From positions 186,001 to 250,000 of the forward strand of contig NZ_JACBFY010000004.1 of NCBI RefSeq assembly GCF_021401245.1: a stretch of 64,000 bases of DNA. Reading direction: 5' to 3'. A program made the translations under genes and the position numbers. Below, one piece after another: positions 27,092 through 36,141 of this stretch. The stretch's first letter is position 1; each line of letters opens with the position of its first letter. The notes beneath the pieces were generated by a model. That model searched no databases. It was not told where the DNA came from and was given only the letters and a program-made list of their open reading frames with translations. This DNA is from Pseudacidovorax sp. NFM-22 (GTDB lineage: Bacteria > Pseudomonadota > Gammaproteobacteria > Burkholderiales > Burkholderiaceae_C).

Positions 27092-27915
27092 TGGGGCACG
27101 AGACGATGCGGCCGCTGGCCGACTGGCCCGAAGCCGCCCGCCGCGGCCTGGTGGGCGTGTTCACCGACATCGACGACACGCTGACCACCGACGGCGCCAT
27201 CACGCCCGAAGCGCTGGATGCGCTGGCCGCCCTGCAGGCCGCCGGCCTGCAGGTGGTGGCCATCACCGGCCGGCCCGTGGGCTGGAGCGAGCCCTTCGCG
27301 GCCCGCTGGCCGCTCGATGCCATCGTGGCCGAAAACGGCGCCGTGGCGCTGGTGCCCGAAGGCACCTGGCAGCCGGGCGGTGTGCGCAGACTGCACAAGC
27401 GCTACCAGCAGGACGCCGCCACCCGCGCCGCCAACTTCGCGCGCATGCAGGCCGTGCTGGCGCACATCGAGGCCAGCATCCCGGGCGCGCGCCGCGCCAC
27501 CGACAGCGCGGGCCGCGAATGCGACATCGCCATCGACCACAGCGAGTTCACGCAACTGTCCGAGGCGCAGATCGACAAGGTGGTGATGGCCATGCGGCAC
27601 GAGGGCATGCACGCCACCGTCAGCAGCATCCACATCAACGGCTGGTACGGCGAGCACAACAAGCTCTCGGGCGCGCGCTGGATCGTGCGCGAACTCTGGG
27701 GCCGCGACCTGGGCGCCGAGATGGACCAATGGGCCTACGTGGGCGATTCGACCAACGACGCGCTGATGTTCCAGGCCTTCGACCACAGCATCGGCGTGGC
27801 CAACGTGGCGCGCTTCGTGCCGCACCTGTCGCACCTGCCGCACTACGTGGCCGAGGGCGAACGCGGCGCCGGCTTCGCGCAGGCGGCGCGCGCCGCGCTG
27901 GCGGCCCGGCGCTGA
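27091..27915 (+). CDS. HAD-IIB family phosphatase
   Basis: Cof/SPP-like hydrolase of 274 residues. The nucleophile motif DIDDT is at 26-30, VAITGRP gives motif II, and GDSTNDALMF gives the metal-binding motif IV. The C2B-type cap carries KRYQQDAATR and IAIDHSEF. Substrates of the group include sugar phosphates and mannosyl-3-phosphoglycerate; none can be chosen here. The ATG overlaps the prfC stop by one base, so it is translationally coupled. A second possible start is at 27106. The 3' ends of this gene and the next are only five bases apart. Confidence 0.85.
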   Translation: MGHETMRPLADWPEAARRGLVGVFTDIDDTLTTDGAITPEALDALAALQAAGLQVVAITGRPVGWSEPFAARWPLDAIVAENGAVALVPEGTWQPGGVRRLHKRYQQDAATRAANFARMQAVLAHIEASIPGARRATDSAGRECDIAIDHSEFTQLSEAQIDKVVMAMRHEGMHATVSSIHINGWYGEHNKLSGARWIVRELWGRDLGAEMDQWAYVGDSTNDALMFQAFDHSIGVANVARFVPHLSHLPHYVAEGERGAGFAQAARAALAARR

Positions 27916-27920
27916 GCGGA

Positions 27921-29360
27921 TCAGCCGGCCGGCCAAGCCGACGCGGGCATCGCCGGCGTGTCGTCCAGCGTAGGTGACACCGTTGTGCCGAAGCCGGCCG
28001 CCGCCAGCGAGCCGACGGCCAGTTCGCCGTCCACGATCCGAAGCCGCGGGCCGGCGGGTGTGGCCTGGTACAGGTCGGGGTGTGCAGCCAGGAAGGCCTG
28101 CGCCTCGGCCGCCGGCCGGCCCTGGAATCCGTCCACGAAGTGGTGCGCATTGCGCTCCACGTCGCCGATGCCCAGCCAGGCGACCAGGGCCAGGTCCTGC
28201 TGCAGGGCCAGCCCCGGCAGTGTGGTGAGGTCTTCCGCCGACATGAAGCAGGGGTCGGCCGGGCTCGCGGCGTTCCACAGCAGGCAGCGCGCCCGGTTCA
28301 GGATGGACTTGTAGAAGCCCTTGCAGGCCTTGGTGGAGACGCCGCGGTAGCCCAGCTGGCGGGCGCGCACGAAGGCGTCCAGTTCGCCGTCCGACTCGTC
28401 GATGAGCAGCGGCGGCAGGCCCTGCAGGTCCGGCAGCGGCGCGGCAAGCGCTCGGCCGCGGGCGATGGGCTGCTCGATGAAGCGCACCGCGGCGCACAGC
28501 GACACCAGCGCGGGATCGGCGCGCATCTGGCGCCACAGCGCGATCACGGCGGCCGCGTCCTCGAACTGCTCGTTGCCGTCCAGCGTCACGGCCCAGCCGG
28601 GCGGCTGGGTGTCGAGCAGCGCCGCGATGCGGCCCAGGCGCGGGAGGTCGGCCCCGGGCTGGCCGGAGAGCTTGATCTTGAAGTGCCGGTTGCCGTAGGC
28701 GGCGATCACCGCTTCCAGCGTCTGCGGCAGGCCGTCGTGCACCTGGGCGCTGGCGGTCACGTCCGCGGCGGTGATCGGGTCGAGCAGGCCCACCGTGTGG
28801 CGAGCGGCCAGGCGCCGCAGCGGTTGCTGCCCCGCCAGGAAGGCGGGCAGGTCCAGCCGCGCCAGGTCGGGCGCCACGGGGGCGGCCTCGATGCCGGGCA
28901 GGTTGGCGTGCAGCGCCTGCCAGAGCCCGACGCCTTCCAGCCGGCACAGCGCGTCGAGCACCGCCCGGTCGAGCAGGGCCGGCCCATAGCTGGCCACCAG
29001 CGGATTGAGTCCCCGGCGTGCCCCGGCCTGCTGCAAGGGGCCGTGGTGCTGCGCGAACAGGGCGAAGGCGCTCAGCGGTGGCGCGGCCAGGTAGGCCTCG
29101 CGCGCCTGCTGCAGCGAGGCGCGCAGCTGGTGCTGGTTGTCCTCGTCCGACAGGCGTGGATCCTTGTCGAACCACTTGGCGGCCAGGGCGTCGGCCGCGA
29201 AGCCTTCGCCTTCCCGGCCGTCCGGCAGCCGGATGCGCAGCCGCACGATGGCCTGCTGGCCGCCCGTGACCGTGATGGCCCCGAAGCGGAAGGGCAAGCG
29301 CATGCGGTAGGTGGACTCGAACAGGTCCACCGCCGTGACGCGAAGGCGCGGCGCGTCCAT
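27921..29360 (-). CDS. Enolase-superfamily (mandelate racemase/muconate cycloisomerase-like) enzyme
   Basis: 479 residues, longer than typical MR/MLE members (about 370). Visible are KIKLSG (general base Lys region), TLDGNEQF (first metal-ligand Asp), EQPI and DESDGEL (further acidic ligands) and KACKGFYKS. The superfamily abstracts a proton next to a carboxylate using magnesium. It is the last gene of the operon 27921-35150, directly after the ABC importer ATPase, which suggests that it acts on the imported compound or its product. The substrate is unknown. Confidence 0.8.
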   Translation of the reverse strand: MDAPRLRVTAVDLFESTYRMRLPFRFGAITVTGGQQAIVRLRIRLPDGREGEGFAADALAAKWFDKDPRLSDEDNQHQLRASLQQAREAYLAAPPLSAFALFAQHHGPLQQAGARRGLNPLVASYGPALLDRAVLDALCRLEGVGLWQALHANLPGIEAAPVAPDLARLDLPAFLAGQQPLRRLAARHTVGLLDPITAADVTASAQVHDGLPQTLEAVIAAYGNRHFKIKLSGQPGADLPRLGRIAALLDTQPPGWAVTLDGNEQFEDAAAVIALWRQMRADPALVSLCAAVRFIEQPIARGRALAAPLPDLQGLPPLLIDESDGELDAFVRARQLGYRGVSTKACKGFYKSILNRARCLLWNAASPADPCFMSAEDLTTLPGLALQQDLALVAWLGIGDVERNAHHFVDGFQGRPAAEAQAFLAAHPDLYQATPAGPRLRIVDGELAVGSLAAAGFGTTVSPTLDDTPAMPASAWPAG

Positions 29361-29371
29361 GGATGCGCCGC

Positions 29372-30223
29372 CTACCAGTGCGGCCCGTCGCGGCCTTCGT
29401 CGCCACGGCCGGCGCTGCCCGACAGCTCGGTGTAGATGCGGAAGGCCAGTTGCCCCAGCTCGGGCGTGGCCCGCGTCCGGGCAGTGCGTGGGCGGGCGAT
29501 GGGCACGTCGTGGATCTCCGCCACGCGGCCCGGGCGTGGCGACATCACCACCACCCGGTCGGCCAGGAAGACGGCCTCGGGAATGGAGTGCGTCACGAAG
29601 ACGATGGTCTTGCGCGCGGCGCGGGGCTGGTCCTGGCCCCAGATGCGCAGCAGTTCCAGGTTCATGTCGTCGCGCGTCATGGCGTCGAGCGCGCCGAAGG
29701 GCTCGTCCATCAGCAGGATGGGCGGGTCCAGGATGAGTGCGCGGCACATCGCAGCGCGCTGCTGCATGCCGCCGGAGAGCTCGCCGGGCCGCTTGCCGGC
29801 AAAGTCGCCGAGCCCCACCAGCCGCAGCAGTTCATGCGCACGCTCGCGGTAGCGGGCACGGTCCAGGCCGGCGAGCTCCACCGGCAGCAGCACGTTGTCC
29901 AGCACGCTGCGCCACTTCAGCAGCAGCGCCGCCTGGAAGACCATGCCCACCTGCGGAATGGGCTTGTCCACCGGCACGCCCTGCACGCGCACCTGCCCGC
30001 TGGTCACCGGCCGCAGCCCGGCCATGGCGCGCATGAGCGTGGACTTGCCGCAGCCGCTCGGCCCGACCAGCGCGACGAACTCGCCTTCGTGGATGGACAG
30101 CGAGATGTCGCGCAGCGCCTCCACCGGGCCGCTTTCGGCGGGGTAGACCATGCCGGCATGGTCGACCTCGATCAGCGGCCGCGCCGTGCCGGGGCCCGGC
30201 GGCGGGGAAGCGGTGGAGGCCAT
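29372..30223 (-). CDS. ABC transporter ATP-binding protein (nitrate/sulfonate/taurine type)
   Basis: Cytoplasmic ATPase of 283 residues: Walker A GPSGCGKST, Q-loop VFQAALLLKW, signature LSGGMQQR, Walker B ILLMDEP, and H-loop VTHSIPEA. The architecture is SsuB/TauB-like, matching the adjoining NMT1/THI5-type receptor and BPD_transp_1 permease. The C-terminal 40 residues (after ARPRTARTR) are extra. ATG 30223 follows GAAGG. Confidence 0.93.
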   Translation of the reverse strand: MASTASPPPGPGTARPLIEVDHAGMVYPAESGPVEALRDISLSIHEGEFVALVGPSGCGKSTLMRAMAGLRPVTSGQVRVQGVPVDKPIPQVGMVFQAALLLKWRSVLDNVLLPVELAGLDRARYRERAHELLRLVGLGDFAGKRPGELSGGMQQRAAMCRALILDPPILLMDEPFGALDAMTRDDMNLELLRIWGQDQPRAARKTIVFVTHSIPEAVFLADRVVVMSPRPGRVAEIHDVPIARPRTARTRATPELGQLAFRIYTELSGSAGRGDEGRDGPHW

Positions 30224-30249
30224 GCCGGTGCCGCCTTCGTGACGCGCGC

Positions 30250-31266
30250 TCACTTCGCGGCCAGCGGCAGTGCCACCTTGGCCAGCAGGCCCTTGGTGTA
30301 GACGGCCTGGCAGTCCACCTTGCGGGGCAGGCCCATGTAGGTGTTCACGATGTCGACCGACGCGCACATCTTCCTGTCGTCGATGGCGCCCAGGCCGTTG
30401 TCGGCGAAATTGCGGGTGCGCATCAGATCGAAGCCGAGCAGCATGTTGGCGCGGATCACGTTCACGTCGATCTCCGGCACCCGCTTCTTGTAGATGGCCA
30501 GGGCCTCCTCCGGGTTGCTCATCACGTCGCGCCAGCCCTGGTACGAGGCCTCGAGAAAGGCCCGCAGTTGCTGGGGCCGGTCGGCGATGGTCTTGTCGCT
30601 GGCCATGAGCGACATGGCATACAGGTCGAAGCCATGGTCCGCCCAGGCCATGCGCACCACCTTGCCCTCGCCCATCGCCTTGTCGTAGAAGGGCTGGCCC
30701 GTCGTGTAGTCGGCCACCCCATCCATGCGCTTCTCGGCGATGGACGCCACCTTGGCCGTGGGCTCGATGTTGACCCAGGTGACCTTCTGCGGGTCGATCC
30801 TGTTCAGCCGCGCGAAGGCCGGAAAGGCCAGCCGCTGGCTGTCGCCGGCCGGCGCACCCACGGTCTTGCCCTCCAGGTCGGCGGGCTTCACCAGCGGTGC
30901 GTCGCTGCGGCTGAAGAAGGTCATGGGCGTCTTGTCGAAGACGATGCCCACGATCTTGACCCGCGCGCCGCGCGAGACGGCCGAGATGATCGGCACCGCA
31001 TCGGCCAGGCCGGCGTCGGCGCGGCCGGTGTCCACCTTGGCGATGGCGTCGCCCGAGCCCTTGGAGGCCTCGATGCTCACGTCCAGGCCGCGCTGGGCGT
31101 AGTAGCCCTTGTCCAGCGCCACCCAGTAGGCCGCGTGGTCGCCCACGGCGAACCAGTTGAGCGCCAGCGTGAACTTCTCCTTGGGCTGGGCGAGGGCCGG
31201 GCCGTGGGCCGACAGCAGCGCGAGGCCGGCCATGGTGGCCTGCAGGGCGGCGGAACGAAGAGGCAT
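30250..31266 (-). CDS. ABC transporter substrate-binding protein, NMT1/THI5-like
   Basis: Periplasmic receptor of 338 residues. The signal peptide runs to about residue 26 (cleavage after ALA). The mature part starts KEKFTLALNWFAVGDHAAY, followed by GKTVGAPAGDSQRL and GVADYTTGQPF, typical of the SsuA/ThiY/hydroxypyrimidine-type receptor family. The AAGGAAG ribosome binding site precedes ATG 31266. The ligand is unknown; the operon's enolase-, DapA- and epimerase-like enzymes suggest a carboxylate or sugar-acid-like compound. Confidence 0.9.
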   Translation of the reverse strand: MPLRSAALQATMAGLALLSAHGPALAQPKEKFTLALNWFAVGDHAAYWVALDKGYYAQRGLDVSIEASKGSGDAIAKVDTGRADAGLADAVPIISAVSRGARVKIVGIVFDKTPMTFFSRSDAPLVKPADLEGKTVGAPAGDSQRLAFPAFARLNRIDPQKVTWVNIEPTAKVASIAEKRMDGVADYTTGQPFYDKAMGEGKVVRMAWADHGFDLYAMSLMASDKTIADRPQQLRAFLEASYQGWRDVMSNPEEALAIYKKRVPEIDVNVIRANMLLGFDLMRTRNFADNGLGAIDDRKMCASVDIVNTYMGLPRKVDCQAVYTKGLLAKVALPLAAK

Positions 31267-31331
31267 GGCAGCTTCCTTTCTGGGGAGGGAGGACGAAGCG
31301 GTGGAGGAGGATTCGGGAATGGGCGGGCGCC

Positions 31332-32102
31332 TCAGCCGGCGCGGTCCTCGGCCCAGGGCGCGAGCAGGCGCGACAGGCCGGCCACCAGGCCGTACAGCAG
31401 CAGGCCCAGCAGGGAGATCCACACCAGCGCGGCGAAGGCGGCCGGCGTGTTCATGCTGCTCTGCGTGGTGATGATCACGTAGCCCAGGCCTTTCTGCGAG
31501 GCGACGAACTCGCCCACGATGGCACCCACCACTGCCGAGGTGGCGGTGACCTTCAGCGCGCTCAGGATGTAGGGATAGGCATTGGGAATGCGGATCTTGA
31601 GGAAGACCTTCCACTTGGGCGCGCTGAACACGCGGCCCAGGTCCACCAGGTCCTGGTCGATCTGCGTGAGGCCGACGGCGGTGTTGATGACCACCGGGAA
31701 GAACCCGATGAGCGCGCCGATCAGCATGTTGGGCAGGATGCCGTAGCCCAGCCACATCAGGAACAGCGGCGCGATCGCCACCTTGGGCAGCGTGTTGACG
31801 AAGACCAGGAAGGGCGTGAGGGCCCGCGAGAGCCCGGGCGACCACGCGATGGCCATGCCCAGCAGCACGCCGGAAGCGCCGGCCAGCACGAAGGCGCCGA
31901 GGATCTCCACCGCGGTGATCCAGGCATGCTGCAGCCACGGGATCTCCTGGCTCACCATGGCCTGCAGCACGGCCCCGGGGCTGGGCAGCAGGTACTCGCG
32001 GATGTCGAAGACCGACACCGCCAGCTGCCACAGGAGCACGAAGCCGACGAAGATGCCCACGGCCGGCAGGTAGTGGGCGAGGGCCTGGCGCAGACGGTGC
32101 AT
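31332..32102 (-). CDS. ABC transporter permease
   Basis: Inner-membrane subunit of 256 residues with about six spans. The EAA loop contacting the ATPase is visible as LGRVFSAPKWKVFLKIRIPNA read over about 155-175, followed by PYILSALKVTATSAVVG. It forms an importer with the receptor encoded downstream and the ATPase after it. Confidence 0.93.
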   Translation of the reverse strand: MHRLRQALAHYLPAVGIFVGFVLLWQLAVSVFDIREYLLPSPGAVLQAMVSQEIPWLQHAWITAVEILGAFVLAGASGVLLGMAIAWSPGLSRALTPFLVFVNTLPKVAIAPLFLMWLGYGILPNMLIGALIGFFPVVINTAVGLTQIDQDLVDLGRVFSAPKWKVFLKIRIPNAYPYILSALKVTATSAVVGAIVGEFVASQKGLGYVIITTQSSMNTPAAFAALVWISLLGLLLYGLVAGLSRLLAPWAEDRAG

Positions 32103-32124
32103 GCGGCGTTCCTGGAGTGGGGTT

Positions 32125-33189
32125 TCAGCGGAGCCAGCGGTCGCGGTTCGCGGCCACGAACTCGTCGTCGGACAGGTCGGCGTGCTCGCGGCACACGCGA
32201 TCCAGCGCGTCGGCCTGGCCGGGGCTCAGGCCCTCCTGCGGATCGAGGCACCAGATGCCGTCGAGCAGGCCCTGGCGGCGCAGGATCTCGTGGCAGCCGG
32301 CGATGCAGCCGCGGAAGTCGTTCGCCACGTCGAAGAAGGCGCTGTTGCAGTCGGTGACGCGGCTGTCCAGTGCCAGCAGCTCGGCCGGCACGGCGCCGGC
32401 CGCGACCGCGGCCTGGCAGCGTTGCAGCAGCTGCACGGCCTTCTGCGTCCAGACCGACCAGTGCCCCAGCAGCCCGCCGCGAAAGCGCACGGTGACCGGC
32501 GCGCCGTCGCGCATCACGGTGAACGGCGTGAGCAGGTCCAGCACGATGTGGTCGTCGTTGCCGGTGTAGAGCGTCACCCGCTCTTCGGCCCGTGCCGCCA
32601 CCAGGCCGCGCACCACGTCCAGGGTGCGGTAGCGGTGGAAGGGCGCCACCTTGATGGCGACCACCTGCTCGATGGCCGCGAAGCGGGCCCAGAAGCCTGC
32701 GCTGAGCACACGGCCGCCGACCGCCGGCTGCAGGTAGAAGCCCACCAGCGGCAGCTCGGCCGCCACGGCCTGGCAGTGGGCGATGAGTTCGTCCTCGCTG
32801 CGGTCGCTCAGGGCGGCCAGGCTCAGCAGGCCGGCGTGGTAGCCCAGATCGCGCGCCAGCCGGGCCTCGGCCAGGGCCTGGGCGGTCGGGCCGCACAGCC
32901 CGGCGACGAGCGCGAGTTCCCGCTGCGTGCCCACCCAGTCGCGGGCCGTCTCGGCCGCCAGCCTCAGCACCGGCGCGTACAGCCCCCGCTCGCGGATGGC
33001 GAACTGCGTGGTGTGCACGCCCACGGCGAGGCCGCCCGCGCCGGCGTCGAGGTAGTAGCGGGTGAGGGCGCGCTGGCGGCGCTCGTCCAGCTGTCGCTGC
33101 GCATCCAGGGCGAGCGGGTGGGCAGGAATGGCCAGGCCGCGCTGCAGCAGCTGGCGGGCATGGGTCACGGCGTCGTCGGCAAGAGGCAT
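32125..33189 (-). CDS. DapA-family (dihydrodipicolinate synthase-like) aldolase/lyase
   Basis: TIM-barrel class I aldolase-like protein of 354 residues. AGAGGLAVGVHTTQFA matches the substrate-binding loop after strand 2, and VAIKVAPFHRYRT contains the predicted Schiff-base Lys. LYTGNDDHIVL and GGLLGHWSVWT are in the barrel's second half. It is longer than DapA (about 290) and lacks obvious lysine-pathway context, so it is probably a catabolic pyruvate-type lyase or dehydratase acting on the compound imported by the neighbouring ABC system. Confidence 0.82.
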   Translation of the reverse strand: MPLADDAVTHARQLLQRGLAIPAHPLALDAQRQLDERRQRALTRYYLDAGAGGLAVGVHTTQFAIRERGLYAPVLRLAAETARDWVGTQRELALVAGLCGPTAQALAEARLARDLGYHAGLLSLAALSDRSEDELIAHCQAVAAELPLVGFYLQPAVGGRVLSAGFWARFAAIEQVVAIKVAPFHRYRTLDVVRGLVAARAEERVTLYTGNDDHIVLDLLTPFTVMRDGAPVTVRFRGGLLGHWSVWTQKAVQLLQRCQAAVAAGAVPAELLALDSRVTDCNSAFFDVANDFRGCIAGCHEILRRQGLLDGIWCLDPQEGLSPGQADALDRVCREHADLSDDEFVAANRDRWLR

Positions 33190-33193
33190 GGGG

Positions 33194-34087
33194 TCATCCG
33201 AATTCGGGGCCGGCCACGGCGAAGAGAGGGGCCGAGGGTTGGGTCACGCAGTCGGGCAGGGCCTGCGCCCGCGCCATGCGCACGAAGGGCCGCTGCACGG
33301 TGAAGCCCTGGGCGCCGAGCCATGCGCGCAGGCCGGTGTGGGCATCCGGCACGTCGATGAAGACCGGCCCGTCCAGTTCGGCCAGGGCGGTCTGCAGCAG
33401 CGCCTGGGCCTGGGCGCTCGTGGGCGCCACCAGGGGGCCGATCTGCCAGGCCCGCCGGCCTTCGCGCGCGATGACGAAGGCCGAAGGGCCGCCGTCGCCC
33501 GCCCACAGCCACGTCCGCGTGCCGCGGCGGGCCAGCAGGTCGCGCAGCAACAGGCCGCGCGTGAGGCCGCTCGCGTTGCGGTCGAGGGTGGTCAATGCGT
33601 CTTCGTCGTCGCCCCGGGCGGGCCGCACCGCGCTGTCCACCACCGAGGCAGGATGTCGGCCGGCCTCGCCCGCCCAGCGGCAGAAGCCGAAGCCGGGCCG
33701 GAAGCCGAGGCGCTCGTACACCGCCTGGCCGGCCGGCGTGGCGTCGAGGACGGGGGTGAGCCGGTGCTCGTCCAGGTGTGCCAGCGCCTCATGGAGCAGG
33801 TCGCTGGCCAGGCCCCGATGGCGCCATTCGCGGTCGACCAGCACCATGGAGATCCAGGCCAGTGGCCCATAGGGCAGCACGGCCGCGGTGGCCACCAGCT
33901 CGCTGCGCGCGGTGCGCCGGCCGATGGCGACGCCGTGGCGCGCGAAGAAGGCCCAGTCGTCGGCCGTCTGGTTCCAGCCCGCGGCATCGGACAGTGCCAC
34001 GCCGGCGAACACGTCCGCGTCGCCCAGCCGCACCGCGCGCGTCGGCTCGGCGTCGGTGCGGCTGCCGGTCGCCTCAGAAGGCGCCAT
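33194..34087 (-). CDS. GNAT acetyltransferase with tandem domains
   Basis: 297 residues. The first GNAT domain (about 15-150) has WISMVLVDREWRHRGLASDL, containing the RxxGxA acetyl-CoA loop, and YERLGFRPGF. The C-terminal part (about 155-285) resembles the YitH-type second domain, with GPLVAPTSAQAQALL. Its start overlaps the stop of the upstream epimerase-like gene by 14 bases, so the two are coupled. The acceptor is unknown. Confidence 0.8.
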   Translation of the reverse strand: MAPSEATGSRTDAEPTRAVRLGDADVFAGVALSDAAGWNQTADDWAFFARHGVAIGRRTARSELVATAAVLPYGPLAWISMVLVDREWRHRGLASDLLHEALAHLDEHRLTPVLDATPAGQAVYERLGFRPGFGFCRWAGEAGRHPASVVDSAVRPARGDDEDALTTLDRNASGLTRGLLLRDLLARRGTRTWLWAGDGGPSAFVIAREGRRAWQIGPLVAPTSAQAQALLQTALAELDGPVFIDVPDAHTGLRAWLGAQGFTVQRPFVRMARAQALPDCVTQPSAPLFAVAGPEFG

Positions 34088-35150
34088 CCCGCACCTCGAA
34101 CTTGGTCGGCTTGTGCAGGCTGGGGCGTTGCTGGATCACCCAGTCGGCCACCCAGTCGAGCATCGCGCCCAGCGGCACGACGGGATAGCCGAAGAGGCGG
34201 GTGGCCTGCGTGGTGTCCGACAGCAGGGCGGTGGGCGCCTCCTGCCCGCTCACCCGCACCGGCACGTCCATGCGGCGGGCGAATTCCTCGACCAGCCAGC
34301 GCACGGAGAGGGTCTCGGGGCCGGTGCAGTTGATGGGCGAGGGCGGCGTGGTGCAGTGGCGCAGGCTGCGCAGCGCCTGGGCATTGGCATCGCCCTGCCA
34401 GATCACGTTCACATGGCCCATGGCCAGGTCGATGGTCTCGCCCCGGTGCACCTTGGCGGCGATGTCGTGCAGCACGCCGTAGCGCATGTCGATGGCGTAG
34501 TTGAGGCGGAACAGCCGCCCCGGCGTGCCATGGCGAGCGCCGAAGTACTGGAACATGCGCTCGCGGCCGATGCAGGACTGGGCGTATTCGCCGATGGGCG
34601 CCGGCGGCGTCAGCTCCGAGGCGCCCTGGCGCCCGACCGGCGTCAGCGGATAGATGTTGCCGGTGGAGAAGGCCACGATGCGCGATTCGCGGAAGGTGTC
34701 GGCCACCAGCGCCGGCACATGGGTGTTCATGGCCCAGGTCAGGGCCTGGTTGTCCTTGGCGCCGAACTTGTGGCCGGCGGCGAAGACGATGTTGGGCACC
34801 TTCGGCAGGGCCTGCAGTGCGTCGCGGTCGAGCAGGTCGCAGGCGATGGTGTGCACACCCCAGGCCTCCAGCTGTTCGCGCACCGCCGGGTCGCTGAAGC
34901 GGGCCACGCCGATCACGCGCTTGTGCGGTGCGGCGTTGCGGGCCAGCCGGGCCAGTGTCGGCCCCATCTTGCCGGCCACGCCCAGGATCATCAGGTCGCC
35001 ATCGACCGCGGCCAGATCGTCCACCAGGGCCTGGGTCGGACGGGCCAGGAAGGCATCCAGCGCCTCCACCGAGTCGAAGCGCTCGGGCAGTTGCGTGGGG
35101 TCCAGCAGGGCCGCGGACGCAGGCGCCGCGGGGGAAAGGCTTGGGCTCAT
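34074..35150 (-). CDS. NAD-dependent epimerase/dehydratase-like protein (extended SDR)
   Basis: 358 residues. The Rossmann loop is GVAGKMGPTLARLA (about 57-70), an atypical GxxGxxG. Strand 4 shows NIVFAAGHKFG and the NAD site FSTGNIYPL. At the place of the SDR YxxxK pair the sequence is EYAQSCIGRERM: Tyr is kept, Lys is Cys. It may have lost or changed catalysis. First gene of the operon 27921-35150, with a TetR-type operator candidate 66-81 bases upstream of its ATG. Confidence 0.82.
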   Translation of the reverse strand: MSPSLSPAAPASAALLDPTQLPERFDSVEALDAFLARPTQALVDDLAAVDGDLMILGVAGKMGPTLARLARNAAPHKRVIGVARFSDPAVREQLEAWGVHTIACDLLDRDALQALPKVPNIVFAAGHKFGAKDNQALTWAMNTHVPALVADTFRESRIVAFSTGNIYPLTPVGRQGASELTPPAPIGEYAQSCIGRERMFQYFGARHGTPGRLFRLNYAIDMRYGVLHDIAAKVHRGETIDLAMGHVNVIWQGDANAQALRSLRHCTTPPSPINCTGPETLSVRWLVEEFARRMDVPVRVSGQEAPTALLSDTTQATRLFGYPVVPLGAMLDWVADWVIQQRPSLHKPTKFEVRDGAF

Positions 35151-35215
35151 GGGTGACTCCGCGGCACCGGTTCCGGCGCCTTGGAGATGCACTGTAGGCA
35201 CCGCTTCCGGTGCTG

Positions 35216-35231
35216 TCAACCGTTTGGTTGA
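35216..35231. promoter_or_regulatory. Putative TetR operator
   Basis: TCAACCGTTTGGTTGA: six-base arms (TCAACC/GGTTGA) around GTTT. It sits between the tetR stop and the start of the epimerase-led operon. The layout fits autoregulated control of the downstream operon by the adjacent TetR protein; binding is inferred. Confidence 0.6.
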
Positions 35232-35296
35232 AAATGGGCGAAAGGCAGGTGGGGCCGGCTGCAGGCCCGTGGGGCCCGCGCCAGCCGGGGGAACCT

Positions 35297-35944
35297 TCAG
35301 GGGCGCAGCCCGGCCATGGCAAAGCTCACCACATGGGCGCGGTAGGACTCGACGGCCCCGCCCTCGCACAGGTCGCGGCCGAAGATGGAGGACAGGGTCA
35401 ACCGGTTCGAGAAGAAGAAGTACGACATGCCGGCGACCGACACGTACAACTCCACCGCATCGATGCCGGCGCGGAAGACGCCCGCCGCCATGCCGCGCGC
35501 GAGCGTCTGGGCGATGAGCTCGATCAGCGGGGAATTGGTGTCGCGGATCGCCGCCGAGTCGCGCACATGGGCGGCGCCGTGCGCGTTCTCGTGGTTGAGC
35601 AGCCCGATGAAGTCGGGGTGGCGGGCCAGGTAGTCGAAGGAGAAGCCGATGAGCGCCGCCATGGCGGCGGTGGGTTCCATGTCGCCGAGGTGCAGGTCCC
35701 GCTCCAGCGAGCGGATCTCGGCGTAGACCGCTTCCAGGGCGGTGCGGTAGAGGTCTTCCTTGTTGCCGAAGTAGTAGTACAGCAGCTGCTTGTTCACGCC
35801 CGCCCGGGCCGCGATCTCGTTGACGCGGGCACCGGCCAGGCCCTTGGCCGCGAACTCGGCGCGAGCCGCCTCCAGGATGGCCTGCCGGGCCGCGTTGTGC
35901 GAGCTGTCGTCGGCGACGGGGGCTGCGGCGCGGCGTGCGGTCAT
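35297..35944 (-). CDS. TetR/AcrR-family transcriptional regulator
   Basis: 215 residues. The N-terminal helix-turn-helix (about 20-65) has [19 protein letters not shown], typical of TetR. The C-terminal ligand domain contains [15 protein letters not shown]. It is transcribed in the same direction as, and just upstream of, the ABC/enolase operon, and divergently from the aldehyde dehydrogenase. It is probably the repressor of the importer operon through the palindrome at 35216-35231. Confidence 0.9.
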   Translation of the reverse strand: MTARRAAAPVADDSSHNAARQAILEAARAEFAAKGLAGARVNEIAARAGVNKQLLYYYFGNKEDLYRTALEAVYAEIRSLERDLHLGDMEPTAAMAALIGFSFDYLARHPDFIGLLNHENAHGAAHVRDSAAIRDTNSPLIELIAQTLARGMAAGVFRAGIDAVELYVSVAGMSYFFFSNRLTLSSIFGRDLCEGGAVESYRAHVVSFAMAGLRP

Positions 35945-36141
35945 GGCGAAGGGGGCGGGAAGAAGGGGGAGGCGATTATCCGCGGGGCCTCGTGCCGCCC
36001 GGGCTTGCGCGCGCGGCGCTGCGACCGGCGTGGCGAGCGGGTAGCATTGTTCGTTCTCTCCCGCCTTGCGGCACTTCGCCGAGCCTCTCTGCCCCGGCCC
36101 CTGCCGCTCCTCCCGACCGACCACCAAGGACGACGACGCGC

